Shown in pieces: positions 55,963 through 64,000 of a stretch of DNA of 64,000 nt. Location: positions 1-64,000 of the forward strand of contig NZ_FQXB01000001.1 of assembly GCF_900129845.1 (NCBI RefSeq). Reading direction: 5' to 3'. A program made the translations under genes and the position numbers. Position 1 is the stretch's first letter. The number at the start of each line of letters is the position of its first letter. The stretch comes from Cognatiyoonia sediminum (lineage in GTDB: Bacteria; Pseudomonadota; Alphaproteobacteria; Rhodobacterales; Rhodobacteraceae). The notes under the pieces were generated by a model. That model was not told the origin of the DNA, ran no database searches, and was given only the letters and a program-made list of their open reading frames with translations.

Positions 55963-56646
55963 ATGTTTGCACGGAATTTTCTGAGATCTGCGCTGGCGTT
56001 GGGCGGATTTGCGGCTCTGGCGAGTTGCGGTGGTGGCAGCACCTCGACCCCTGCGGCGGCAAGTTTCGCGGATGTTCAGGGTGAAATATCTGACTTTGTA
56101 GACGAATTGAACGCCTTGCCTGCGACGCCAGTTTCGAATCTGCCGGTAAACCAAGATATATCTTACCGAGGTGCGATCGTTGTCTTTGAAACCAATGATA
56201 GATTGGAACAATTCAGCCCACTTGGAGTTCCCGGCCTCGATTTGGATTTTGCAAGCCGGGCACCCACTCTCGACCTTGATTATGCAGCGATTGGCGAATT
56301 GGATATCGTCATTGGCTATCCTGCTCCTGGCGGTAGAGGCACGATAACCGGTTCGGCAGACAATTTTTACGAATTGCGGAACCCAAATGGAGGTGTTGAT
56401 GCAGCAGGCTCGCGCGGTTCAATCGACGGTTCCCTTAACTTTGGCCGCAACGGAGTGATTTCTGGCGATCTGGATAAAGTGTCTGGAGAGACTGCTAGTT
56501 ATGAGCTTAGAAGTGGTGATTTCGGCTTTATCCTGCCGTTCGGAAATAACGCTGACGCGATAGCCGGCGGCGCGATTGGAAATTCCAGTGCCTCAGGCCG
56601 TGCACGGGTGAATGCTGGTGCGGTATTCTTGGGCGACCGGCAGTAA
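55963..56646 (+). CDS. Small lipoprotein, probable relative of the one at 54901
   Basis: The 227-residue protein has a lipobox ALASC followed by GGGSTSTP and a Thr/Ser/Ala linker. The mature domain is strand-rich: DISYRGAIVVFE, ELDIVIGYPAPGGRG, GSLNFGRNGVISG and the terminal RARVNAGAVFLG. Overall architecture resembles the lipoprotein at 54901 (short signal, glycine spacer, small beta-domain). GAGGGG precedes the ATG at 55963. Function is unknown. A hairpin follows. Confidence 0.72.
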   Translation: MFARNFLRSALALGGFAALASCGGGSTSTPAAASFADVQGEISDFVDELNALPATPVSNLPVNQDISYRGAIVVFETNDRLEQFSPLGVPGLDLDFASRAPTLDLDYAAIGELDIVIGYPAPGGRGTITGSADNFYELRNPNGGVDAAGSRGSIDGSLNFGRNGVISGDLDKVSGETASYELRSGDFGFILPFGNNADAIAGGAIGNSSASGRARVNAGAVFLGDRQ

Positions 56647-56664
56647 CACCTCTACGAGCGTTTT

Positions 56665-56700
56665 CCAAAGGCCCGCCACGTTCAATTGCGGGCCCTTTGG
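56665..56700. terminator. Hairpin behind the lipoprotein gene
   Basis: CCAAAGGCCCGC pairs with GCGGGCCCTTTGG, leaving one bulged C and an eleven-base loop. No long T-run follows on the plus strand, so termination may be partial. It lies 18 bases behind the stop of the gene at 55963. Confidence 0.55.
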
Positions 56701-56749
56701 GGGTTCGCTTGGGCTTGTGACTGGCACTTCTTTGTGTTGATTTCATTCT

Positions 56750-57508
56750 ATGACCTCTGATCTGGCCAAACCCGTATCATTCACCTCGCCGCAGGGTCGG
56801 CGTATTGCTTACCACCTCACAGAAGGCACCGGCCCGACGGTCGTCTTCCTCGGTGGTTTCAAATCCGACATGGGTGGGACCAAAGCGGTTTTCTTGGAAG
56901 AGCGGGCAAAAGCGCAAGGGCGCGGATTTTTGCGGTTTGACTACTCTGGCCACGGGGAAAGCGGCGAAGAGTTTACAGACGGCAGTATTGGCGACTGGTT
57001 CGAAGATGCTTGTGCGGCATTGGCCCTCGTCGACGGGCCGGTGCTTTTGGTGGGATCGTCAATGGGGGGGTGGATTTCGCTTTTGGTGTCCCGCACCATG
57101 CCAGAGAAGGTCGCAGGGCTTGTCACTATCGCCGCAGCACCAGACTTTACAGAGGACAGCATGTGGGCGGGTTTTGATGAGGTTCAACGTGCGGAGCTTG
57201 AAAGTGAAGGTCAAGTGGCGCTGCCGTCGGACTATGGCGAACCTTACATTATCACTAAGCGGTTGATCGAAGAGGGGCGGGATCGGCTGGTTCTACGCGA
57301 TCCTTTGCCGTTGAATTTCCCGGTTCGGTTTCTACAAGGCACGGCTGACGAGGACGTAGAAATGTCGGTCGCATTGCGCCTATTGGAACACGCGGATGGG
57401 CCCGACATGCGATTGACGCTCGTTGATGGCGCAGATCATAGGTTTTCTGATGAAACCTGCCTCGCTCTTATCGTTGACGCGGTTGAAGACGTAAGTAGCC
57501 GAATTTAG
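56750..57508 (+). CDS. Alpha/beta hydrolase, ABHD10-like thioesterase/esterase
   Basis: The 252-residue cytoplasmic protein has the nucleophile elbow GSSMGGWISLL, the lead-in VVFLGGFKSDMGGTKAVFLE, FLRFDYSGHGES and the C-terminal acid and His in LQGTADEDVE and DGADHRFSD. The FKSDMGG segment is characteristic of ABHD10-type enzymes, which act on acylated proteins or glucuronides in mitochondria. The bacterial substrate is not known. The gene stands alone. Confidence 0.85.
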   Translation: MTSDLAKPVSFTSPQGRRIAYHLTEGTGPTVVFLGGFKSDMGGTKAVFLEERAKAQGRGFLRFDYSGHGESGEEFTDGSIGDWFEDACAALALVDGPVLLVGSSMGGWISLLVSRTMPEKVAGLVTIAAAPDFTEDSMWAGFDEVQRAELESEGQVALPSDYGEPYIITKRLIEEGRDRLVLRDPLPLNFPVRFLQGTADEDVEMSVALRLLEHADGPDMRLTLVDGADHRFSDETCLALIVDAVEDVSSRI

Positions 57509-57541
57509 GCGCGGCTCGGTAAGAACCGCGCCCCTTAATCT

Positions 57542-58456
57542 TTAGAGAAGTTGGTAGCTGTGCGGCACGTAGCGGAAACCGTCGTCGCGTGGCGCGACGT
57601 AGCCGAGCCCAGGGGCGGGCATGTGGTAGCCGATCATTGGCATGCGTTCGGCTGCCAACATACCAAGGATATTCCGGCGAGATGCAGCTGCGGCCGCTTT
57701 GTCGATGTCAAACCGCACTTCCCAATCTGGGTAAGCCAGCGAGTAAACCGGATGGTTGGCGAGATCGCCGATAATCATCAGCTGTTCGCCACCGCTTTCA
57801 AGCATGTAGACCATATGGCCGGGCGTATGGCCGAAAGCGGCCATACCGGTAACGCCGGATGCTACAGCACCACCGTCACCGATGAAGTTCAGCTTATCGG
57901 CCAATGGGCGCACCTTACCTTCAAACGCGCCGTTATCTGCACCGGCCCAATGGTCGAACTCTTGTTGGTTGGCGATGTAGGACGCATTCGCGAAGGTTTC
58001 GTTGCCGCCATCATCAGTCAGGCCACCGATGTGATCGCCGTGCATGTGAGTGATGACAAGGTGCGTGATATCATCGGCGGAATATCCTGCCGCAGCGAGG
58101 GCGTTTGTTGTGCCTTCTGCGTTCAAGCCCGCATCGAAGAGGATCACTTCGGAGCCCGTGTTTACGACGGTAGGAGTGAAAAAGAATTGAACAGAATCCG
58201 AGGGAATGAAGTTTTCCTCGCTCACGGACGCGAATGTCTCCGCATCCACGTTAAGGCCGAAAATTCCGTTGGGGTTGTCGACTGGACGAGAGCCCACGAG
58301 AAGCGTCGTTACACGGAAGTCACCGAGCGAGAAATCACTGTGCAAAGGCTTTGGGGCTGCGGATGCGTGGCCATCTGCAGCAGCACTGGTTGGAAGCGCT
58401 GCGGCGAGGGGTAGGGCGGAGCCTGCGAGTAGGGCCTGACGGCGGGAAATAGACAT
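57542..58456 (-). CDS. Tat-exported metallo-beta-lactamase-fold hydrolase
   Basis: The 304-residue protein has a twin-arginine-like signal (SRRQALLAGSALPLAAALP) and the MBL metal motif THMHGDHIGG. Further ligands are the His of FGHTPGHM and the Asp of IIGDLANHP. It may hydrolyse a lactone, ester or other small substrate in the periplasm. GGAGG lies just before the ATG at 58456. It is transcribed away from the transporter gene at 58661. Confidence 0.88.
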   Translation of the reverse strand: MSISRRQALLAGSALPLAAALPTSAAADGHASAAPKPLHSDFSLGDFRVTTLLVGSRPVDNPNGIFGLNVDAETFASVSEENFIPSDSVQFFFTPTVVNTGSEVILFDAGLNAEGTTNALAAAGYSADDITHLVITHMHGDHIGGLTDDGGNETFANASYIANQQEFDHWAGADNGAFEGKVRPLADKLNFIGDGGAVASGVTGMAAFGHTPGHMVYMLESGGEQLMIIGDLANHPVYSLAYPDWEVRFDIDKAAAAASRRNILGMLAAERMPMIGYHMPAPGLGYVAPRDDGFRYVPHSYQLL

Positions 58457-58660
58457 GGGAACCTCCGGTGTTGCAGTTGTTTGGTTGGGTCTGGACGTGT
58501 TGCGAACGTCTTTGAAATCAAATTGAGTTTGTGTGCGGCTGCACACAGGCAGTCTCTCATGAGTGTTTTCGACGGTGTCTGGACCGACGTCACGTAACGT
58601 TTCCGTTGGCCAGTCGTGATCGCGCCTTTAGAGTGGTTCAAACGCGTTTGGGAGGATCGC

Positions 58661-59998
58661 ATGGCACTATCGTTAGGGCAAAAGGCTGGCTGGGGGTTGG
58701 CTGATATGGGGATTGTTGTTTTTGTCATTGTAAAACAACTTCTTATCCTCACGTTTTTAACAGCATTTCTTGGCGTTCCTGTTGGAATTGCTGGCTTTGT
58801 CACAACGGCCGTCTTGGTCTTTGATATGGTGACGGACCCGCTGGTTGGTTACTTAAGTGACCGGACAGAAAGTCGCTGGGGCCGACGTGCGCCTTGGATG
58901 TTCTGGGGAGCGCTCGTGATGGCTGCTGGGACAGTTGGTATGTTTGCGGTGCCGTCTGGCTTTAGCAGTACCGGTAACTTGCTTTGGGTTATTGCGTTTT
59001 TCCTTGTCGCGACGGTCGGCTTCACCATGGTGGCGATCCCCTATAGCGCGCAGGCCGGAGAAATTACCGACGATCCGAAGGAACGGTCCTCGATGACTGG
59101 GTTCCGCATGGCCTTTGCCAGCGTTGGAATTTTGATCGGCGGGGCGCTGATCCCCGGACTGGCAGGCAGCTTTGGTTACGCGATGGCGACCTTGATGGTG
59201 ACGCCACTCATGGTCGGGGCGATTTGGATTTCGATCTTCGCGACCCGCAACGCGCCGCGCGGCGAAGCACCCGAAGAGGTGAGCCTTGGCAAGGCATTCG
59301 GCCTAGTGGCGAGCAATAAGCCCTTCATGGTTCTTGTGGTACTTTATGGCGTGATGACGCTGGCCGTCGCTTTGATCACGGCAGGGCTGCCATTTGGGGC
59401 TATTTATTTGATCCTTGATAACGGAGAGACGGCTTTGTCAGGTGCTGCTCAAGCCCTTTCGGTTTTGAGCCTGATGTTCGCGGCCTTTGTAGTGGGCGCG
59501 ATTCTGAGCCAAGCGGTTTGGGTGTTGCTCTCACATCGGATAGGCAAGGTTGGAGCGCTTTCCATTGGGTTGGCGCTTTATATGGTGTTGCTTTACGTGC
59601 TGAACATGGCCTTGCCGTCGGTCAACGTCACGGCCATAGCGGGCCTCTTCGTGATCGCAGGGTTTACGAATGGCGCATACCAGCAAATCCCTTGGGCGAT
59701 TTTTCCTGATTTGATGGACATCACCCGAAAAGAAAGCGGCATCGCTTTAGAGGGGGCGTTTTCGGCGATTTGGCTTTTTGGTCAAAAATTGGCGAACGCT
59801 TTGGCGCCTGCCGTTTTGGGCCTCATCCTTGCATCTGCGGGATGGCAGGAAACGACCGAAGGTGCTGTTGATCAAAGTGTGGAGGCGCTGGCAACTTTGC
59901 AAGATTCGATTACTCTGATCCCCGCGAGCATCTTAGGAGTGGCACTTTTGGCTTTGATCTTTATTTACTTGCCGATGCAACGGCGTGCCCTTGGTTGA
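58661..59998 (+). CDS. GPH-family (MFS_2) sugar/cation symporter-like transporter
   Basis: The 445-residue protein has about 12 membrane helices. The GPH/MFS_2 signature DMVTDPLVGYLSDRTESRWGRRAPWM lies after helix 2, as in melibiose- or pentoside-type symporters. The second half has FPDLMDITRKESGIALEGAFSAIW, also typical. Substrate is unknown. GGAGG precedes the ATG at 58661. The next hydrolase gene overlaps its end by 14 bases. Confidence 0.88.
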   Translation: MALSLGQKAGWGLADMGIVVFVIVKQLLILTFLTAFLGVPVGIAGFVTTAVLVFDMVTDPLVGYLSDRTESRWGRRAPWMFWGALVMAAGTVGMFAVPSGFSSTGNLLWVIAFFLVATVGFTMVAIPYSAQAGEITDDPKERSSMTGFRMAFASVGILIGGALIPGLAGSFGYAMATLMVTPLMVGAIWISIFATRNAPRGEAPEEVSLGKAFGLVASNKPFMVLVVLYGVMTLAVALITAGLPFGAIYLILDNGETALSGAAQALSVLSLMFAAFVVGAILSQAVWVLLSHRIGKVGALSIGLALYMVLLYVLNMALPSVNVTAIAGLFVIAGFTNGAYQQIPWAIFPDLMDITRKESGIALEGAFSAIWLFGQKLANALAPAVLGLILASAGWQETTEGAVDQSVEALATLQDSITLIPASILGVALLALIFIYLPMQRRALG

Positions 59999-60848
59999 AC
60001 TGGCTGGCATAGGGGCGCGGCTGGCCCAGCGCGAGGCGACTGTGCCCGCCCTGCGCCCCGGGTGCGAGAAACGCATCCAATGGGCGGCGAAGGAGGACCG
60101 GCAAACGCCTTATTCTGTGGTGTTTATCCACGGGTTTTCGGCTTCCTCAGGGGAGCTGTCCCCCTTACCGCAGATCATCGCTAAAGCCTTGCGCGCCAAT
60201 CTATTTTTTGCGCGGTTAGAAGGCCACGGTCAGGATGGGGCGGCCTTTGGCGCGGCGACCTTTGACGGGTGGATGGCGGACACCAAGGAAGCCTTCGAGA
60301 TTGGGCAGGCGATTGGCGAGCGTGTGATCGTGATCGCTTGTTCGACCGGTTGTACCCTGACCACATTGGCCTTGGCGGCAGGCCAGAAGGCTGCGGGCGT
60401 TGTCTTTGTATCTCCGAATTTCGGTTTGCGGAGTGTGCTTGGCCAATTCGTCTTGGATCTGCCGTTCATCAAACACTATGGGCATCTCTTGGCTGGAAAA
60501 GAACGCAGCTTTCCGATCCACAATGAGGGCCACGCTCAATATTGGACGACGACCTATCCGATCTCTGCTGTTTATCCGATGGGGGAGGCGGTGCGTCGTG
60601 CGCGAAAGGTGGGCTATGCGTCGCTGAAAACGCCGGCCTTTTTTGCTTTAAACGAGAAGGACCAGGTCATCAGCGCAAAACGTGCGACAAAGGTGATCCG
60701 AGCATGGGGCGGGCCGGTGACGCACCTCCGGCTGAATCAGGGGCCTGATGACGATGAAATGGGGCATGTGATGGCCGGTGACGTTTTTAGCCCGAAGCAG
60801 ACCGAACCGCTTGCTGAGCATATTTTGGACTGGGTCAACAAGATTTAG
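59985..60848 (+). CDS. Alpha/beta hydrolase
   Basis: The 287-residue protein starts with GTG inside the transporter gene. It has the oxyanion-hole strand VVFIHGFSASSGEL and a Ser nucleophile in ACSTGCTLTTLAL (an atypical elbow, C-S-T-G). Further catalytic residues are Asp and His in FFALNEKDQVIS and MGHVMAGD. Translation coupling with the transporter suggests that it may act on the imported substrate. Substrate is unknown. Confidence 0.82.
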   Translation: MPLVELAGIGARLAQREATVPALRPGCEKRIQWAAKEDRQTPYSVVFIHGFSASSGELSPLPQIIAKALRANLFFARLEGHGQDGAAFGAATFDGWMADTKEAFEIGQAIGERVIVIACSTGCTLTTLALAAGQKAAGVVFVSPNFGLRSVLGQFVLDLPFIKHYGHLLAGKERSFPIHNEGHAQYWTTTYPISAVYPMGEAVRRARKVGYASLKTPAFFALNEKDQVISAKRATKVIRAWGGPVTHLRLNQGPDDDEMGHVMAGDVFSPKQTEPLAEHILDWVNKI

Positions 60849-60917
60849 CCAAATCGCCTTGCGGCTGTCCGGCAGCGTTGTAAACGTAAATCTGATTTTG
60901 CGTTTTCAGGTGTTTCG

Positions 60918-61631
60918 ATGGCCGCTGAACCCATCCTCTTTATCCCACCAATTCTGTGCGATGCCCGTGTCTTTGGCCCGCAAATCGGGGCACTATCGAC
61001 AGATCATGCAGTCATGTTCGCCCCAACCACTCAGGGCGAGCGGATGGAGGAGATCGCCAGCCAAATCTTGAGTTGGGCGCCGTCGAAATTTGCTCTGGTT
61101 GGCATGTCGATGGGCGGCGCCGTTGCCTTGGAGATCCTGCGACGCGCTAGCGAACGGGTGACGCGCGTGGCATTGGTTTCCACGACTCCGCTTGCTGAAA
61201 CACCGCAAATGGCCACGGCGCGCGAGCCGCATATCGTAGCGGCGCGGTCAGGTCGATTTCACGACGTGATCGACAAAGAAATGCCGCTCGATTGGCTGGC
61301 TGATGGTCCGAACCGTTTGGAAGTTGGGAATTTGGTGCGGGATATGGCGCTTTATCAAGGCCCCGAGGCCTATGTCCGGCAAGCGCGTGCGATGCAGCGG
61401 CGCAAAGATCAGCAATCGACGTTGCGCAAAGTCAGCCAGCCGACGCTTATTCTATGTGGCGATGAAGACAGCCATTTGCCGATCCGCCGGCATGAATTCC
61501 TTGCAGAGATGATGCCGCAATCTAAGCTGGAGATTGTCGTAGGAGCAGGACACTTGCCGTCATTAGAGCAGCCAGAGATTGTGATTGATCAGTTGCGCGC
61601 GTGGATGCGCCAGCCGATGGTGCTGCGTTAA
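60918..61631 (+). CDS. Alpha/beta hydrolase
   Basis: The 237-residue protein has the oxyanion strand ILFIPPILCDARVF, the nucleophile elbow LVGMSMGGAVALEIL and the C-terminal acid and His in LILCGDEDSHLPI and VVGAGHLPSLEQP. It lies 69 bases behind the previous hydrolase on the same strand. The two are not close homologues. Its end overlaps the convergent phaZ gene by four bases. Substrate is unknown. Confidence 0.87.
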   Translation: MAAEPILFIPPILCDARVFGPQIGALSTDHAVMFAPTTQGERMEEIASQILSWAPSKFALVGMSMGGAVALEILRRASERVTRVALVSTTPLAETPQMATAREPHIVAARSGRFHDVIDKEMPLDWLADGPNRLEVGNLVRDMALYQGPEAYVRQARAMQRRKDQQSTLRKVSQPTLILCGDEDSHLPIRRHEFLAEMMPQSKLEIVVGAGHLPSLEQPEIVIDQLRAWMRQPMVLR

Positions 61632-62902
61632 TTGATTGAAACGACTTTGGCCGACTTTCTTGGTTTCTGATCGCCCGAGTTCGCGGCGACAAATTCCAAG
61701 AAAAGGGGCCGGATGTTGTTGCGCCAGCTTTTGCCCGCGAAAATCCCGTAGTGGCCTGCGCCGGGCTCTAGATGAGCGGCTTTCTTTTCGTCTGGGAGGC
61801 CCGTCAGCAAGTCCAAGGCTGCAAGGCACTGGCCCGGCGCCGAAATGTCATCTTCTTCGCCTTCGACGATTTTGACAGCCACGTTGGTGATCTTGCTGAA
61901 GTCGACTTTGCGGCCATTCACAACGAATTCGTTTTTGGCGATCTCACGGTTTTTGAAAATCCGCTCGACTGTCGAGAGGTAAAACTCTGACGTCATGTCC
62001 ATCACGGCGAGGTATTCGTCATAGAACGTATTGTGACGATCGTGATCCGAAGTTTCGCCTTTCGCAGCGCGAATGATCTGATCGCGGAAGGCTGTGGAGT
62101 GCATTTCAGAGTTCATTGAAATGAAAGATGCCAATTGAAGTAGGCCCGGATAAACCATCCGCCCGACGCCATCATATTTGAAGCCGACGCGCTGGATCAT
62201 CATTTGTTCCAGCTGCCCCATGGTAACCGAATGACCAAAATCAGTAACTTCCGTTGGGTTTGCGTCCGGATCGACAGGGCCACCTACTAGAGTGAGGGAC
62301 CGCGGCTGTGCCTTCGGGTCTTCTTCCGCAAGGTAGGCCGTCGCCGCGAGCGTGAGAGGAACAGGCTGGCAAACCGCCATCACATGTGTGTCAGGCCCAA
62401 GCTCCTTCATAAAGTCAACGAGGTAGAGGGTGTAATCTTCTACATCGAACTTTCCGGCGCTGACGGGGATGTCACGCGCGTTGTGCCAATCTGTCACGTA
62501 AACTTCGAAATCGGGGAGTAGACTGATGACAGTCTTGCGGAGGAGTGTCGCATAATGGCCGGACATTGGAGCAACCAAAAGCAGTTTTGGCTTTTTGCCT
62601 TTGCGGTTGCTGGCATGAAAATGGATCAGATCACCAAATGGGCGTTCAACAACCGTATTTACCGAGACAACGCGATCTTTGCCTTGTTCGTCGGTGAAAG
62701 ACGGGATGTTCCAGTCTGGCTTAACAACCATCCGGGCGAAGGTACGCTCCGTCACTTCGCCCCAAGCTTTGACCCAGTCCATTGCAGGATTGGGCATCAT
62801 TGACATAAAAGGGTAGGAGGCAAAGGCATGTGCGGTGGCGCCCAACCATTGATTGGTGTTGCGGGCCGTCTCCATCAGGTCGTAAGTCATCATATATTTC
62901 AT
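61628..62902 (-). CDS. phaZ: Intracellular polyhydroxyalkanoate depolymerase
   Basis: PhaZ breaks down stored polyhydroxyalkanoate. The 424-residue protein has the family lead-in MKYMMTYDLMETARNTN, LLLVAPMSGHYATLLRKTV, the nucleophile Cys in VMAVCQPVPLTLAA and the C-terminal His in LEPGAGHYGIFAGKSW. These match intracellular depolymerases that use Cys instead of Ser. GGAAGAAAA precedes the ATG at 62902. It is divergent from phaC with an 82-bp gap, the usual pha arrangement in Rhodobacterales. Confidence 0.93.
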   Translation of the reverse strand: MKYMMTYDLMETARNTNQWLGATAHAFASYPFMSMMPNPAMDWVKAWGEVTERTFARMVVKPDWNIPSFTDEQGKDRVVSVNTVVERPFGDLIHFHASNRKGKKPKLLLVAPMSGHYATLLRKTVISLLPDFEVYVTDWHNARDIPVSAGKFDVEDYTLYLVDFMKELGPDTHVMAVCQPVPLTLAATAYLAEEDPKAQPRSLTLVGGPVDPDANPTEVTDFGHSVTMGQLEQMMIQRVGFKYDGVGRMVYPGLLQLASFISMNSEMHSTAFRDQIIRAAKGETSDHDRHNTFYDEYLAVMDMTSEFYLSTVERIFKNREIAKNEFVVNGRKVDFSKITNVAVKIVEGEEDDISAPGQCLAALDLLTGLPDEKKAAHLEPGAGHYGIFAGKSWRNNIRPLFLEFVAANSGDQKPRKSAKVVSIN

Positions 62903-62984
62903 GTCTGTTTTCTTCCTGATTGAGACTCGGACACTCATTAAACAAGATTATGCTGCAAGTGCAAAGTAAGTCGGAGATGCGCGT

Positions 62985-64000
62985 ATGACAACCGAAGATA
63001 TCAGCGAAAGCGCAACATCTGGTAAAAATATTGACAAGTTAGAAGCAAATCTTGCGCGAGCAGAAGAGTTAACGCAGCGATTGCTCAACGTAATGGGGAA
63101 AGGTCGTGCTGTGCCTGCAGCATTGCAAGGGCCGGCGCCAGACCTCTATGCAAAAGCTGTTGGTGCCTATTGGGCCGAGATGGCGCAAAATCCGGCGAAA
63201 ATTCTTGAGCATCAGCTCGAATATTGGTCGAAGTCGGTAAAGCATTACGTCGAAGCGCAGCATTTGATGATGCAGGGCAAGTTTGAAGCGCCTTCAGATG
63301 AAACGCCCAAAGATCGCCGGTTCAGCCATGAGATGTGGGAAACGAACCCGTATTTTAACTTTATCAAACAGCAATATTTGATGAGTTCCGCCGCGATCCA
63401 GCAAGCTGTCGACGACATTGATGATATGGAAGCGGGCGAAAAAGCGCGGGTCGAGTATTTCAGCCAGCAGATTATTGACATGCTTAGCCCGACAAATTTC
63501 TTGCCTACCAATCCGGAAGCATTGGAACTGGCCGCCGAAACTGATGGTGAGAGCCTCGTGAAAGGGCTGGAAAACCTGATCAACGACCTTGAGGCTAACG
63601 ACGGCGATTTGGTCGTGACGCTCGCGGATAAAAAGGCTTTCACACTAGGTGAAAACCTAGCGACTACTGAAGGATCCGTCGTTTATCGAAATCGGATGTT
63701 TGAGCTGATCCAATACAAGCCGACAACGGAACAGGTGCATGAAACACCTTTGGTGATCTTCCCGCCGTGGATCAACAAGTTCTATGTAATGGATCTGAAA
63801 CCTCAGAACAGCTTGATCAAATGGATTGTTGATCAGGGGTTCACGCTGTTTGTGGTCTCTTGGGTGAACCCCGATGAGACTTACAAAGACGTCGGCATGA
63901 CCGAATATGTCGAAGAGGGCTATTTGACGGCTATCGATCAGGTTAAATCGATCTGTGATGTTAAAAAGGTCAATGCGGTGGGATATTGCATCGCAGGAAC
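62985..64000 (+). CDS. phaC: Polyhydroxyalkanoate synthase, class I, truncated by the window end
   Basis: PhaC polymerises hydroxyacyl-CoA into storage polyester. The first 338 codons are present. The N-terminal domain (residues 1-200) includes GRAVPAALQGPAPDLYAKAVGAYWAEMAQNPAKILEHQ-type sequence, YWSKSV and RFSHEMWETNPYFNFIKQQYL. The lipase-like box GYCIAG with catalytic Cys335 lies at the last complete codons. The remaining C-terminus with Asp and His is outside the window. GGAG is upstream of the ATG. Phasin and regulator genes are expected next but cannot be seen. Confidence 0.95.
   Translation, partial: MTTEDISESATSGKNIDKLEANLARAEELTQRLLNVMGKGRAVPAALQGPAPDLYAKAVGAYWAEMAQNPAKILEHQLEYWSKSVKHYVEAQHLMMQGKFEAPSDETPKDRRFSHEMWETNPYFNFIKQQYLMSSAAIQQAVDDIDDMEAGEKARVEYFSQQIIDMLSPTNFLPTNPEALELAAETDGESLVKGLENLINDLEANDGDLVVTLADKKAFTLGENLATTEGSVVYRNRMFELIQYKPTTEQVHETPLVIFPPWINKFYVMDLKPQNSLIKWIVDQGFTLFVVSWVNPDETYKDVGMTEYVEEGYLTAIDQVKSICDVKKVNAVGYCIAG

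Overview
This window looks like chromosomal DNA from an alphaproteobacterium of the order Rhodobacterales (Roseobacter-type). The evidence is its GC-rich coding sequence, a PopZ-like DUF2497 protein, an LdtR-like MarR regulator, divergent phaZ/phaC genes, and short intergenic repeats of the CCTCCGGCGG type just behind stop codons. No genus is assigned. Apart from the 3' part of an IS3-family element at the left edge there is no prophage, CRISPR array, plasmid origin or rRNA operon. Two tRNA genes are present: Cys-GCA on the minus strand and Leu-UAA on the plus strand.

Layout. 1-1.1 kb: IS3-family element whose transposase has Gly in place of the first catalytic Asp. 1.2-9.2 kb: amidohydrolase, a nuclease-fold protein overlapping a cardiolipin synthase, an HdeD-like membrane protein, a DUF900 hydrolase and a second phospholipase-D family protein. 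9.2-10.6 kb: a DUF333 protein translationally coupled to a choloylglycine-hydrolase-family gene that carries one in-frame TGA. 11-18.3 kb: pcm-tolC, a PopZ-like protein, cobQ, efp and ygfZ. 18.3-26.5 kb: a four-base-overlap operon (phosphatase, ABC exporter, YgfZ), two class V/I aminotransferases, a hidden 60-residue membrane protein and valS. 26.5-33 kb: paralogous DUF3592-type proteins, a phytanoyl-dioxygenase/HD-oxygenase-like pair and a solo CO-dehydrogenase-type large subunit coupled to a DUF2235 hydrolase. 33-43.9 kb: thioesterase, metF/metR with a visible MetR box, suhB, rhomboid protease, STAS/SEC14 and Hint-like proteins, aspartate aminotransferase, sdhE, ldtR-like and gloA.

43.9-47.8 kb: a surface-lipoprotein gene overlapping a Slam-type outer-membrane translocon gene, followed divergently by thyA-folA. 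48-50 kb: DksA-like protein, a newly noticed 51-residue ORF, cold-shock protein and an ArsC-like protein. 50.0-52.5 kb: a complete bufferin-type operon (DUF2282 precursor, MNIO/DUF692 enzyme, DUF2063 partner and DoxX protein). 52.8-56.7 kb: thrS and two small lipoproteins with TbpB-like features. 56.7-64 kb: serine hydrolases, a metallo-beta-lactamase-fold protein, a GPH-type transporter and the start of the polyhydroxyalkanoate locus (phaZ divergent from a truncated phaC).

The systems most worth following up are the lipoprotein/Slam pair, the bufferin operon, the PhyH/HD oxygenase-like pair and the interrupted choloylglycine hydrolase. All function calls rest on reading motifs and gene context; no database search was possible. 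Where the longest open frame has an implausible N-terminus, the start was moved to a codon with a ribosome-binding site.
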